A DNA stretch of 64,000 nucleotides. Source: Methylobacterium radiotolerans JCM 2831 (GTDB lineage Bacteria > Pseudomonadota > Alphaproteobacteria > Rhizobiales > Beijerinckiaceae). The position numbers were made by a program, and so were the translations under genes. The notes below the pieces were generated by a model. It saw nothing but the letters and a program-made list of their open reading frames with translations. It ran no database searches and was not told the origin of the DNA. Each line of letters opens with the position of its first letter. Within the stretch, counting starts at the first letter, position 1. The stretch spans positions 4,077,001 through 4,141,000 of the forward strand of contig NC_010505.1 of NCBI RefSeq assembly GCF_000019725.1, given 5' to 3'. Of this stretch, positions 51,511 to 59,879 are shown in pieces.

Positions 51511-52744
51511 CGACGCGCTGTTCGCCGCCGTGATGGATCCGGCCAACCGGGCCGACCCGTACCCGCTCTATCGACGGATGCGGCAGCAGCCGGTCTCGCG
51601 CCAGCGCGACGGCAGCTACGTCGTCTCCACGCACGCGGCGATCCGCAGCCTGCTGTTCGACCCGCGGCTCAGCTCCGAGGACCTGCCGCCGCCCCGGCGG
51701 CCCCGCACCGGCAACCCGCTCAAGGACCTGATCCTCAACCCGATCAAGAACCGCATCAGCGCCACGCACCGTCCGTTCATCTTCCGCGACCCCCCGGACC
51801 ACGACCGGCTGCGCAGCCTGGTGATGCGGGAATTCTCGATCGCGCGGGTGCAGGCGCTGCGGCCGCGGATCGCCCGGGAGGTGGACGGCCTGATCGACGC
51901 GTGCCGGGAGCGGCGGGAGGTCTGCCTCGTGAGCGACCTGTCCTACCCCCTGCCGGTGACGGTGATCTGCGAGCTGCTCGGCGTGCCGCGCGCGGACGAG
52001 CCGCGGTTCCAGGCCTGGGCGACGCAGCTCGCCACCGCCGTGGAGCCGGACGCGCGCCACGACGACGGGACCCGGCGCCAGATCGTCGGCGCCTTCGACG
52101 AGATCGCCGCCTACATGCGCGACCTCATCCGCGAGAAGCGCCGCCGCCCGGCGGACGACATGCTGAGCGGCCTCGCCGCCCCCGGCCCGGACGGCCGGAA
52201 GCAGATGAGCGACTTCGACCTGCTGTCGACGGCGGTCCTGCTGCTGGTCGCGGGTCACGAGACCACCGTGAACCTCATCACCAACGCGATGCTGACCCTG
52301 CTCCGGCATCCCGAGGAGCTGGAGCGGCTCAAGGCCGATCCCGAGCGGGCCCCGCGGCTGATCGAGGAGGTCCTGCGCTACGAGCCGCCGGTGCATTTCC
52401 GGACCCGCAAGGCCCTCGGCGCGATCGCGGTGGCCGGCGAGATGATCCCCAAGGGCGCGCCCGTCATCCTGATGTTCGCGGCCGCGAACCGCGATCCCGA
52501 CCGGTTCGCGGCGCCCGACCGCTTCGATCCCGACCGGGGCGACATCGAGCATTTCGGCTTCGGCGGGGGCCTGCACTACTGCGTCGGCGCACCCCTGGCG
52601 CGGCTCGAGGCCGAGATCGCCCTGGTTGCGCTCAGCCGCCGCCTCGTCGCCCCGCGGCTCGCGGTCGATCCGCCGCCCTACCGGCCGGGCGCGTCGCTCC
52701 GGGGGCCCGAGCAGCTGCGGATCGGCATCGACGGCGTCGCCTGA
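51503..52744 (+). CDS. Cytochrome P450
   Basis: The 413-residue soluble P450 has the I-helix motif LLLVAGHETTVNL, the ExxR motif EEVLRYEPP and the heme-binding loop FGFGGGLHYCVGAPLARLEA, whose Cys is the heme ligand. No N-terminal membrane anchor is present. It should hydroxylate or otherwise oxidise a small organic substrate with electrons from the adjacent ferredoxin. Substrate is not deducible; the CYP family would need a sequence search. Confidence 0.93.
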   Translation: MSDDALFAAVMDPANRADPYPLYRRMRQQPVSRQRDGSYVVSTHAAIRSLLFDPRLSSEDLPPPRRPRTGNPLKDLILNPIKNRISATHRPFIFRDPPDHDRLRSLVMREFSIARVQALRPRIAREVDGLIDACRERREVCLVSDLSYPLPVTVICELLGVPRADEPRFQAWATQLATAVEPDARHDDGTRRQIVGAFDEIAAYMRDLIREKRRRPADDMLSGLAAPGPDGRKQMSDFDLLSTAVLLLVAGHETTVNLITNAMLTLLRHPEELERLKADPERAPRLIEEVLRYEPPVHFRTRKALGAIAVAGEMIPKGAPVILMFAAANRDPDRFAAPDRFDPDRGDIEHFGFGGGLHYCVGAPLARLEAEIALVALSRRLVAPRLAVDPPPYRPGASLRGPEQLRIGIDGVA

Positions 52745-52789
52745 CCCTGGCCGTGCCCGCGCGACTCGTGAAGCGGCGGTAAACGGGTC

Positions 52790-52805
52790 TGTTTCACGTG
52801 AAACA
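52790..52805. other. parS: parS chromosome-partition site (exact 16-bp palindrome)
   Basis: TGTTTCACGTGAAACA is identical to the consensus bacterial parS site, a perfect palindrome bound by ParB (Spo0J). It lies in the 184-bp gap between the P450 gene and the Zn-dehydrogenase gene. Such sites cluster near the chromosomal origin, so this may be an origin-proximal segment. No second copy or parAB gene is in the window. Confidence 0.85.
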
Positions 52806-52928
52806 TTCGTAAACCCCTTCGCCCCGAGGCGGGGCGCGCCGCCGCCGGAACTTGGCCGCACCGAAGCGGGCTTTACGGGAGAACGGCCGAGTTGGCCGCG
52901 ACCCCGAGAGCTTCCGGAGACACGACGC

Positions 52929-54104
52929 ATGAAGGCACTGTGCTGGCACGGCCGCAACGACATCCGCTGCGACACGGTCCCAGATCCGGTCATCGAGGAT
53001 TCCCGCGACGTCATCATCAAGGTCACGAGCTGCGCGATCTGCGGCTCGGACCTGCACCTGATGGACGGCCTGATGCCGACCATGAAGAGCGGCGACGTCC
53101 TCGGCCACGAGTTCATGGGCGAGGTCGTCGAGGTCGGACAGGGCTTCACCAAGTTCAAGAAGGGCGACCGGATCGTCGTGCCCTTCAACATCAATTGCGG
53201 CGCGTGCCGCCAGTGCAAGCTCGGCAACTACTCGGTCTGCGAGCGCTCGAACCGCAACGCCGAGATGGCGGCCGCGCAGTTCGGCTACACGACGGCCGGC
53301 CTGTTCGGCTACTCGCACCTCACCGGCGGCTACGCGGGCGGTCAGGCCGAGTACGTGCGCGTGCCCATGGCGGATGTCGCGCCCATGAAGGTGCCGGACG
53401 GCATGGACGACGAGTCCGTCCTGTTCCTCACCGACATCCTGCCGACCGGCTGGCAGGGCGCGGAGCACTGCGAGATCCGGGGCGGCGAGACGATCGCGGT
53501 CTGGGGCACCGGCCCTGTCGGCATCTTCGCGATCCAGTCGGCGAAGATCATGGGAGCCGAGCGGATCATCGCCATCGAGACCGTGCCCGAGCGGATCGCC
53601 CTCGCCCGCAAGGCCGGCGCCACCGACGTCATCGATTTCATGAACGAGGACGTGTTCGAGCGGATCAAGGAGATCACCAAGGGCCAGGGCGCCGACGGCG
53701 TGATCGACTGCGTCGGCATGGAGGCGAGCGCCGGCCACGGCGGCCTCACCGGCATGCTGTCGACGGTGCAGGAGAAGCTCACCGCCACCGAGCGGCCCTA
53801 CGCGCTGGCCGAGGCCATCAAGGCGGTCCGTCCCTGCGGGATCGTCTCGGTGCCCGGCGTCTACGGCGGGCCGATCCCGGTCAACATGGGCTCGATCGTC
53901 CAGAAGGGCCTGACCCTCAAGAGCGGCCAGACCCACGTGAAGCGCTACCTCGAGCCGCTGACCAAGCTGATCCAGGAGGGCAAGATCGACATGACCTCCC
54001 TGATCACACACCGCTCGCAGAACCTCGCGGAGGGGCCAGACCTCTACAAGACCTTCCGCGACAAGAAGGACGGCTGCGTGAAGGTGGTGTTCCACCTGAA
54101 CTGA
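52929..54104 (+). CDS. Zinc-dependent alcohol dehydrogenase
   Basis: The 391-residue medium-chain dehydrogenase has catalytic zinc residues in CAICGSDLHLMDG and GHEFMG, a structural-zinc four-Cys motif CGACRQCKLGNYSVC and the NAD-binding GTGPVGIFAIQSAKI. The substitution pattern resembles glutathione-independent formaldehyde/threonine dehydrogenase-like enzymes, but the substrate is not certain. GGAGA lies upstream of the ATG at 52929. The gene is downstream of the parS site and is followed by a hairpin. Confidence 0.85.
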   Translation: MKALCWHGRNDIRCDTVPDPVIEDSRDVIIKVTSCAICGSDLHLMDGLMPTMKSGDVLGHEFMGEVVEVGQGFTKFKKGDRIVVPFNINCGACRQCKLGNYSVCERSNRNAEMAAAQFGYTTAGLFGYSHLTGGYAGGQAEYVRVPMADVAPMKVPDGMDDESVLFLTDILPTGWQGAEHCEIRGGETIAVWGTGPVGIFAIQSAKIMGAERIIAIETVPERIALARKAGATDVIDFMNEDVFERIKEITKGQGADGVIDCVGMEASAGHGGLTGMLSTVQEKLTATERPYALAEAIKAVRPCGIVSVPGVYGGPIPVNMGSIVQKGLTLKSGQTHVKRYLEPLTKLIQEGKIDMTSLITHRSQNLAEGPDLYKTFRDKKDGCVKVVFHLN

Positions 54105-54113
54105 GGCGACGGC

Positions 54114-54138
54114 GCCCCGGCCACGGATCGGCCGGGGC
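54114..54138 (+). terminator. Terminator-like hairpin after the Zn-dehydrogenase gene
   Basis: GCCCCGGCC and GGCCGGGGC form a perfect 9-bp stem with a 7-base loop, 10 bp after the stop. Only a short AT stretch (ATTC) follows, so it is a weak terminator. Confidence 0.55.
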
Positions 54139-54217
54139 ATTCGCTCCGCCCGGCTGGTCGCGGCGTCCCGGACGCGTGTAGAGCCGGCGCAGTGCTCACC
54201 AACCGTCCGGGACGTCC

Positions 54218-54886
54218 ATGTGCAACCTCTACAGCCTGCGGACCGGCCCCGCGGACCTGCGCCGGGCCTTCGGGATCGCGGAGGATCGCACCGGAAACCT
54301 TCCGCTGTTGCCGGCTATCTTTCCCGACCAGCTGGCGCCGGTGGTCCTGAACGGCGCGACCGGCCGGGACCTCGCGATGATGCGCTGGGGCATGCCGGGG
54401 CCCAAGGCGTTCGGCGAGCATCCGATCACCAACGTGCGCAACGTCGCGAGCCCGCACTGGCGGCCCTGGCTCGGGGTCGCCCATCGCTGCCTCGTGCCGG
54501 TCAACGCCTTCAGCGAGTACGCCGACACGAAGCCGCGCAAGACGCCGGTCTGGTTCGCCCTCGACGAGGACCGGCCGCTCTTCGCCTTCGCGGGGATCTG
54601 GCGGCCCTGGACCGGCGTGCGGGGCACGAAGCGCGAGAACCCCGACCGGGTCGCCGAGGAGCACCGGCTCTTCGCCTTCCTGACCACGGAGGCGAACGGC
54701 GTCGTCGGGCCGGTCCATCCCAAGGCGATGCCGGTCCTGCTCACGAAGCCGGAGGAGTGGGCGACCTGGCTGGAGGCGCCGACCGCGGAGGCGCTGCGGC
54801 TCCAGCGCCCGCTCCCGGACGCCGCGATGCGCGAGGTCGCCCGCGGCGCCCGGTCGGACGGGCCGGAGGCCGAACCCGAGGCGTAG
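54218..54886 (+). CDS. SRAP-domain protein (SOS response-associated peptidase, YedK/HMCES type)
   Basis: The 222-residue protein starts MCNLYSL, placing Cys2 at the N-terminus, the residue that crosslinks to abasic sites in DNA. Conserved ITNVRNVASPHWRPWLGVAH (Asn and Glu/His site region), RCLVPVNAFSEYAD and AFLTTEANGVVGPVHPKAMP (His) follow. SRAP proteins protect single-stranded DNA abasic sites. The gene is 113 bp downstream of the dehydrogenase and is probably a separate transcript. Confidence 0.92.
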   Translation: MCNLYSLRTGPADLRRAFGIAEDRTGNLPLLPAIFPDQLAPVVLNGATGRDLAMMRWGMPGPKAFGEHPITNVRNVASPHWRPWLGVAHRCLVPVNAFSEYADTKPRKTPVWFALDEDRPLFAFAGIWRPWTGVRGTKRENPDRVAEEHRLFAFLTTEANGVVGPVHPKAMPVLLTKPEEWATWLEAPTAEALRLQRPLPDAAMREVARGARSDGPEAEPEA

Positions 54887-54963
54887 GCGGCGACAGGGCC
54901 GTTCCCGATCGTGTTGCGACGATTTGGAAGGACGATGACTCCGGTTGAGATAGCCGCGCCAGG

Positions 54964-55072
54964 CCCCCTCTCCCGTGCGGGAGAGGGTTGGGGTGAGGGA
55001 TCAGGTCCTTCCGGATCAGTCGCATCCCTCACCCTGTCCCTCTCCCGTGCGGGAGAGGGGACCCGCGCCTCG
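54964..55072. repeat. Dispersed palindromic repeat, copy B
   Basis: Two identical 22-bp palindromes (CCCTCTCCC-GTGC-GGGAGAGGG type, at 54966-54987 and 55038-55059) with inverted GGTGAGGGAT/ATCCCTCACC inside. It matches copy A at 42296-42450 but in opposite orientation, with the conserved GGGGACCCGCGCCTCG flank. It lies between the convergent SRAP and transglycosylase genes. Confidence 0.85.
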
Positions 55073-55123
55073 CTCGGCACGGACACGGCGATCGCCCCCG
55101 TCCCGACCCGATCGGGAACGGCG

Positions 55124-55882
55124 CTAGCCGCCGGCCGGCTCACCCGAGGCCCCGTTGGGCGCGGCCGACCAGCCGCGGGCCCGCCAGCGCGCCACCACGG
55201 CGGCGTTGAGCCGGGCGATGCGCGCCCGGTGCGCCTCCCAGAACGACAGCGGCCTCGCCGGGACGGCGGCGACGCGCGTCCGGTGGACGGGGCCCGCCGG
55301 CCGCGCGGCGAGGCGGTCCGGCGCGGCCGCGCGGGCGCTCGCCCGGACGGCGCGCGCCTCCGGGTCGCCGAGGATCGCCTGGGCGCGGGCGCAGTAGAGC
55401 TGCGACAGGGGCGACATCGACTCGGCGCCGTGGCCGGCCCGGTACTTCATCAGCGCGCGGCAGAGGTCGCCGTCGGCCCGGCGCCAGGCCTCGGCGAGGT
55501 AGCGGACGCCGTAGCGGACATTGATCTCCGGCGACGCCAGCTCGGCGACGGTGCCGCGGAAGCCGAGCATCGCCGCGGTGGTCGGGCGGACCTGCATCAG
55601 CCCGACCTCGCCGACGCTGCCGACCACGGTGGGATCGTAGCCGCTCTCGATCCGCGCGACGGCGTCGGCGACCGCGAGGGGCAGGCCGGTGCCGGCGGCC
55701 TCGCGGGCGATGAGCGGCAGGAAGCGGGCGCGCGCGTCGGCGGCGACCGGTGCGGCCGCGGGCACGGGCGGGACGGGCGGCAGCGAGGCCATGCCGACGG
55801 CGTGCACCGCCAGGAAGGTGGCGGGCCGGGCCTGCGCGGGGGCGGCGCAGGCCAGCAGCAGGAGTAGCAACGGAGCGCGCAT
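55124..55882 (-). CDS. Lytic transglycosylase (SLT domain)
   Basis: The 252-residue protein has a signal peptide (MRAPLLLLLLACAAPAQA) and an SLT domain at about residues 55-170 with the catalytic Glu in VARIESGYDPTVVG, then VGEVGLMQVRPTTAAMLGF, INVRYGVRYLAEAW and ALMKYRAGHG. It cleaves peptidoglycan glycan strands in the periplasm. The C-terminus is Pro/Arg/Ala-rich and low complexity. Confidence 0.88.
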   Translation of the reverse strand: MRAPLLLLLLACAAPAQARPATFLAVHAVGMASLPPVPPVPAAAPVAADARARFLPLIAREAAGTGLPLAVADAVARIESGYDPTVVGSVGEVGLMQVRPTTAAMLGFRGTVAELASPEINVRYGVRYLAEAWRRADGDLCRALMKYRAGHGAESMSPLSQLYCARAQAILGDPEARAVRASARAAAPDRLAARPAGPVHRTRVAAVPARPLSFWEAHRARIARLNAAVVARWRARGWSAAPNGASGEPAGG

Positions 55883-55953
55883 CGGCCGCCACGGAGAGGA
55901 ACCGGGACCTGTCTATCCCGGCCGCCTCAACGAAGCCTTTCGCCGGCGCGCGC

Positions 55954-56214
55954 CTACTGGATGGGGCCGCGGTCCCGCGCCTGCAGCAGCCGCAGGGCCT
56001 CACCCAGGACCGCGTGGAGGTCGGCCGCGCCCTGCGGGCTCAGCGGCAGGCCGACCCGCTGCCCGTGGATCGTGTCGAGGACCAGCATGGCGAGATCCTC
56101 GCCGATCAGCAGGTTGGATCCGGGCAGGCAGAGCGGCAGGACGAAATCGCCCTCGACCTCGCCGAGGGCGTCGACCGCGTCCGCGGGCCGGAAGGGCGGT
56201 TTCCGATCGGTCAT
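55954..56214 (-). CDS. Small hypothetical protein
   Basis: The 86-residue product is soluble and slightly acidic (PADAVDALGEVEGDFVLPLC, LSPQGAADLHAVLGEALRLL). No known domain was recognised. Codon use is typical of the window. It lies between the transglycosylase gene and a repeat protein gene, all on the minus strand; it may belong to the same unit as the repeat protein. Confidence 0.5.
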   Translation of the reverse strand: MTDRKPPFRPADAVDALGEVEGDFVLPLCLPGSNLLIGEDLAMLVLDTIHGQRVGLPLSPQGAADLHAVLGEALRLLQARDRGPIQ

Positions 56215-56261
56215 CGCTCCCCTCCTCGCATGTCTCCGGGTGCGGTCTCCGGCGCCGCGGC

Positions 56262-56552
56262 TCAGCCGCGCTCCGGCATCCGCACCGACCGCACCGTGAG
56301 CGTGTCGATCTCCAGCGAGCCGACCTCCAGGGCGCCGACCCGGGCGCGGCCCACCGAGAGGCGGCCGATCGCGAAGGCGCCGACCGCCACGACGCCGAGG
56401 GCCGCGGCCCCGAGGGCCAGCGCGCCCAGGGCCGACGCCCCGATCGCCCCCGCGCCGACGGCGCCCGATCCCAGGATTGCTGTGTCGGGGGACGGAATCA
56501 CCCCCGTCCCGTCGGGGCGACTCTCCGTCTCCGGGACCCTCGAACGCGACAT
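56262..56552 (-). CDS. Small pentapeptide-repeat-like protein
   Basis: The 96-residue product contains about twelve 5-residue repeats of the type xA[VIL]GA (GAVGAGAIGASALGALALG, continuing to LSVGRARVGALEVGSLEIDT). Small residues and branched aliphatics alternate at fixed spacing, as in quadrilateral beta-helix pentapeptide proteins, although the classic A(D/N)LxX consensus is weak. No signal peptide is seen. I do not know a function; such proteins often mimic DNA or form small filaments. The high GC content makes an artefact possible. Confidence 0.5.
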   Translation of the reverse strand: MSRSRVPETESRPDGTGVIPSPDTAILGSGAVGAGAIGASALGALALGAAALGVVAVGAFAIGRLSVGRARVGALEVGSLEIDTLTVRSVRMPERG

Positions 56553-56688
56553 GCGGCTTCCTCTCCGAGCGGGCGATGGCGGAGCCAGCTATACCCGACG
56601 TTAACCGCGTTTTCACGCCGCCCGGGCACGATGGCGTCGATCCCGGCCGGCTCGGACCGCGCGTCCGCCGCCAGAGAGGACGTCGCCC

Positions 56689-56925
56689 GTGCAGCACCTG
56701 TTCCAGGCCGTCGCGATCTTCGCGTTCGGCTGCCTGCTGATCCATGCCGGTCGCGCCTACGCCCGGGCGACCACGCTCCTGCTCTCCGCGACCGCGCTGA
56801 TGCTCAGCGTGACCCTCGGCACCGTGCTCTGGCAGCGGATCGGCGTCCCGGGGCGCTCCGTCGCGGCCGGCCCGTCCTACACGGTGGCGCTCGGCCAGCC
56901 CGCTCAGGAGAGCCGGGCCCGGTAG
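56689..56925 (+). CDS. Small membrane protein
   Basis: The 78-residue product has two hydrophobic segments (VAIFAFGCLLIHAG, LLLSATALMLSVTLGTVLW) and is probably inserted in the inner membrane. The start is a GTG with GAGAGGA about nine bases upstream. No family was recognised. It is divergent from the pentapeptide-like gene and convergent with the Asp-box protein gene. Confidence 0.5.
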   Translation: MQHLFQAVAIFAFGCLLIHAGRAYARATTLLLSATALMLSVTLGTVLWQRIGVPGRSVAAGPSYTVALGQPAQESRAR

Positions 56926-57035
56926 GACCCGGCGATCGTCGCCTCGGCCTCCGCCACGTCGGCCGCCGCGGTCCGGCCGGACCGGATGCGGCCGGGGTTC
57001 GGGAACGTGTCTCGCGACGCGCCGGTCGAGCGGCA

Positions 57036-58292
57036 TCAGGGCCAGACGCGGATCGCCACCGGGCGGCGCAGCAGGTCGCGGTCGGAGGTGATCGTGCAGC
57101 CCTCGGTGCGCAGGCTCGCGTAGGTCAGGAGCGCCCGGTCGCCGACATCGTCGAAATTGCGGCCCCGCGCGTCCGGGTCGAGGAGCGACGGGTAGGCCAG
57201 GAGCGGCGCCGTCGCCGCGCAGGGGTCGTCGTAGAGGGTCGCGCCCTCGAGGAGCAGGCGCGGGCTGTCCCAGGTGATCAGGTCCCGGGAGGTCGTCCAG
57301 TAGAAGCCGGACCGGGGAAAGCCCTCCCCCGCCTTGGCCATGAACACGGCGATCCACGCACCCGTGCCGCGGTGCCGGACGACGGCGCCGACCGGCCCCG
57401 GGAACGGCCCGACCGGCCGGCAGGTGGCCGTGTTCGGGCGGGCGACCCGGTAGGGGTCCGGGAAGGCGGCGGTGAAGCCGGTGCCGGTCCAGGCCCGCCA
57501 GCGGGTCGGGTCGGCCGGGTCGTCGCTGCGGAACAGGCAGACCCCCGCCTCCTGATCGCTGCCGGGCCGGGTCCAGCCGGTCGTCGAGGCGAGGAAGTAG
57601 CGCCACGTCCCGTCGGCCACGATATTCGACGGGTTGAAGAAGCCGCGGTGGCGGCCTTGGTCGACCTCCTGCCGGAACGGCGCCCCGGCGACCACGGCGG
57701 GCGGGCTCTGCCGCCGGAAGCTGCGGCCGCCATCCGTCGAGGCGGCGGCCGTGATCGTGTTGTACCAGCAGGCCATGTAGCTGGCGGCCGGGCAGCGGCC
57801 GGGATGCTCGTTCGCCTGGTACTCGTGGTGGAGGAGCGCGGCCACGCGGGTCCCGTCCTCGGTCCAGGTCGCGGTGATCCAGGAGCGGTCGTCGTAGGTC
57901 GCGGGATCGGGCTTCTCGCCCGAATCGAGCACCACCGCGCAGTCGAGCTTGAGATGGCCGAGGTCGGGGCCGCGCAACGCCCGGTTGCGGTAGTGCATCC
58001 CGTAGAGCGCCACCGAGCCCGACGCGTCCCGGAAGGCGCGCGCCGGCGCGTCGGGCACGTCGGCGCCGTCGCAGGCGTCGCGCCCCGCCTTGAAGACGAG
58101 CGCGGGCGGCCCGACCAGGGTCAGGGCCGAGAGCGGCGCCTCCGGCGCGGCCGCGGCTCTGTGCGGGAGGAGCGTCAAGAGCGCCAGGAGGAGCGCCAGG
58201 AGGAGCGCCGGGAGGATCCGCCGCGCGGCCGCTCCGGCTCCGAGGCGGCGCGCGGCGCGCGCTCGTCCGGCGATCCGATCCGCCCAACCCAT
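57036..58292 (-). CDS. Secreted beta-propeller protein with an Asp-box
   Basis: The 418-residue protein has a basic N-terminus and signal-type hydrophobic stretch (LPALLLALLLALLTLLP). The mature part contains an Asp-box-like turn (ASTDGGRSFRRQ) and Trp/Tyr-rich blades (SGFYWTTSRDLITWDSPRLL), as in sialidase and glycosidase propellers. Such proteins bind or hydrolyse glycans outside the cell. Catalytic residues could not be assigned. The start is ATG 58292 (GTG 58301 is possible). Confidence 0.65.
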   Translation of the reverse strand: MGWADRIAGRARAARRLGAGAAARRILPALLLALLLALLTLLPHRAAAAPEAPLSALTLVGPPALVFKAGRDACDGADVPDAPARAFRDASGSVALYGMHYRNRALRGPDLGHLKLDCAVVLDSGEKPDPATYDDRSWITATWTEDGTRVAALLHHEYQANEHPGRCPAASYMACWYNTITAAASTDGGRSFRRQSPPAVVAGAPFRQEVDQGRHRGFFNPSNIVADGTWRYFLASTTGWTRPGSDQEAGVCLFRSDDPADPTRWRAWTGTGFTAAFPDPYRVARPNTATCRPVGPFPGPVGAVVRHRGTGAWIAVFMAKAGEGFPRSGFYWTTSRDLITWDSPRLLLEGATLYDDPCAATAPLLAYPSLLDPDARGRNFDDVGDRALLTYASLRTEGCTITSDRDLLRRPVAIRVWP

Positions 58293-58409
58293 GGTCGCCA
58301 CTCGGCTGCGTCCCGGCCGCGCCTGGACAAACAGGCGGAGATTCGCTTGAGAACCATTACAGAGTGCTTGCCGCCGACCGGACCCGCGCGGCCCGACCGA
58401 AAGTCATCC

Positions 58410-59021
58410 ATGGTTCTCCTGATCCTCGGGCTGGTGCTGTTCCTCGGCACGCACGCCTTCTCGATGGCCCGCACCCGGCGCGCCGCGATCGTCGGCCGGA
58501 TCGGCGAGGGCCGCTACAAGCTCGGCTACACCGCCCTGTCGCTGCTCGGGCTCGTGCTGATCGGGATCGGCTTCCACGACTATCGGCTCGCCGGCTACAT
58601 CCCGGTCTGGGACCCGCCCGTCTGGACGCGCCACCTCGCCCTGACGCTGGTCTGGCTCGCCTTCGTGTGCCTCGCGGCCGCCTACCTGCCGGGCCATATC
58701 CGCGCCAAGGCCAAGCACCCGATGCTGCTCGCCGTGAAGATCTGGGCGACGGCGCACCTGCTCGCCAACGGCGATCTCGGCTCCATGCTCCTGTTCGGCG
58801 GCTTCCTCGCCTGGGCGGTGACCGCCCGGATCAGCGCCAAGCGCCGGGGCCTCGTCCCCGGGGCGGTCGCGGCCCAGCACGGCGGTCCGGCGGCGGCGCC
58901 CCTGGGCTGGCGCAACGACGTCCTGGCCCTGGTGATCGGCACGGCCGCGTGGTTCGTCTTCGCCCGCTACCTGCACTACCCGGTGATCGGCGTGCCGGTC
59001 TGGCCGGGCAGCGCGGCCTGA
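58410..59021 (+). CDS. NnrU-family inner-membrane protein
   Basis: The 203-residue protein starts MVLLILGLVLFLGTHAFSMA and has about five or six membrane segments, with conserved GRYKLGYTALSLLGLVLIGI and PGHIRAKAKHPMLLAVKIWA. It matches the NnrU/DUF family linked to nitrite/NO metabolism in some bacteria, although its neighbours here do not indicate denitrification. It is divergent from the Asp-box protein gene. Confidence 0.8.
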   Translation: MVLLILGLVLFLGTHAFSMARTRRAAIVGRIGEGRYKLGYTALSLLGLVLIGIGFHDYRLAGYIPVWDPPVWTRHLALTLVWLAFVCLAAAYLPGHIRAKAKHPMLLAVKIWATAHLLANGDLGSMLLFGGFLAWAVTARISAKRRGLVPGAVAAQHGGPAAAPLGWRNDVLALVIGTAAWFVFARYLHYPVIGVPVWPGSAA

Positions 59022-59138
59022 GCCGGCACCCGCGGCGGCACCTGAGACATGGCCTGTCGCCAACCCGGCGCCCGTGTGTTAGGCGCGGGGCCCGAACGAG
59101 ACGAGGTGGTCCGCTGAAATCATGCGGGCCGGGATAGA

Positions 59139-59849
59139 ATGGCCGAGAACAACGAGTTCCTTCGCGAGGTCGACGAGGATTACCGCCGCGACCGGATCCT
59201 CCAGATCTGGAAGCGCTACAGCGGCGTGATCATCGCGCTCGCCGTGCTCGTGGTGGCGGGTGTGGCGGGCTGGCGCTACTGGCAGGCCCAGCAGCGCGCG
59301 GCGGCCGAGGTCGCCTCGGTGCGGTTCGACGACGCCAACCGCCTCGCCAAGGACGGCAAGGTCGCGGAGGCCGACAAGGCCTTCGAGACGCTGGAGGCGC
59401 AGGGCCCGGCGGGCTACCGCCTGCTCGCCCGGTTCCGGGCGGCGGCCGAGACCGGCAAGCGCGATCCGGCGGCCGGGGCGGCGGAGTTCGACAAGCTCGC
59501 CGACGATACCGGCCTCGGCGACGGCCTGCGCGACCTCGCGCGCCTGCGCGCCGCGCTGCTGCGCCTCGACGGGCCGAACCCGGACCCGGCGCTCGCCAAC
59601 CTCCAGGGCCTCGCCGCCGGGACGCCGTTCCGCCACACCGCCCGCGAGATGCTGGGCCTCGCCGCCCTGAAGAAGGGCGATTACGAGGACGCCAGCCGCT
59701 GGTTCGACCAGATCGTGGCCGATCCCGACACGCCGCGGAACCTGCGCGAGCGGATCGAGGTCTACGCGGCGATCGTCGCGGGCGGTCCCGTGACGGTGAC
59801 CGCCGCCAAGCCCGAGCCCGCCGCGCCGCCCCCGCCGATCACGCGCTGA
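59139..59849 (+). CDS. YfgM-like TPR protein
   Basis: The 236-residue protein has a short cytoplasmic N-terminus, one membrane segment (VIIALAVLVVAGVAGWRYWQ) and TPR-like helices to about residue 205 (DANRLAKDGKVAEADKAFET, LAALKKGDYEDASRWFDQIV). The N-terminal FLREVDEDYRRDRILQIWKR is typical of this family. In E. coli, YfgM works with the Sec translocon and periplasmic chaperones and is encoded near der. The spacing to der is 30 bp, which supports co-transcription. Confidence 0.85.
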   Translation: MAENNEFLREVDEDYRRDRILQIWKRYSGVIIALAVLVVAGVAGWRYWQAQQRAAAEVASVRFDDANRLAKDGKVAEADKAFETLEAQGPAGYRLLARFRAAAETGKRDPAAGAAEFDKLADDTGLGDGLRDLARLRAALLRLDGPNPDPALANLQGLAAGTPFRHTAREMLGLAALKKGDYEDASRWFDQIVADPDTPRNLRERIEVYAAIVAGGPVTVTAAKPEPAAPPPPITR

Positions 59850-59879
59850 TCCTTCGTCCGGACTGTTTCGAGAACCACC

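Noticed and set aside
55689..59021. 1,110-codon plus-strand frame across several genes
   Set aside because: It overlaps the transglycosylase and Asp-box protein genes antisense, and has no motif before the NnrU region; only the last part (from 58410) is a real gene.
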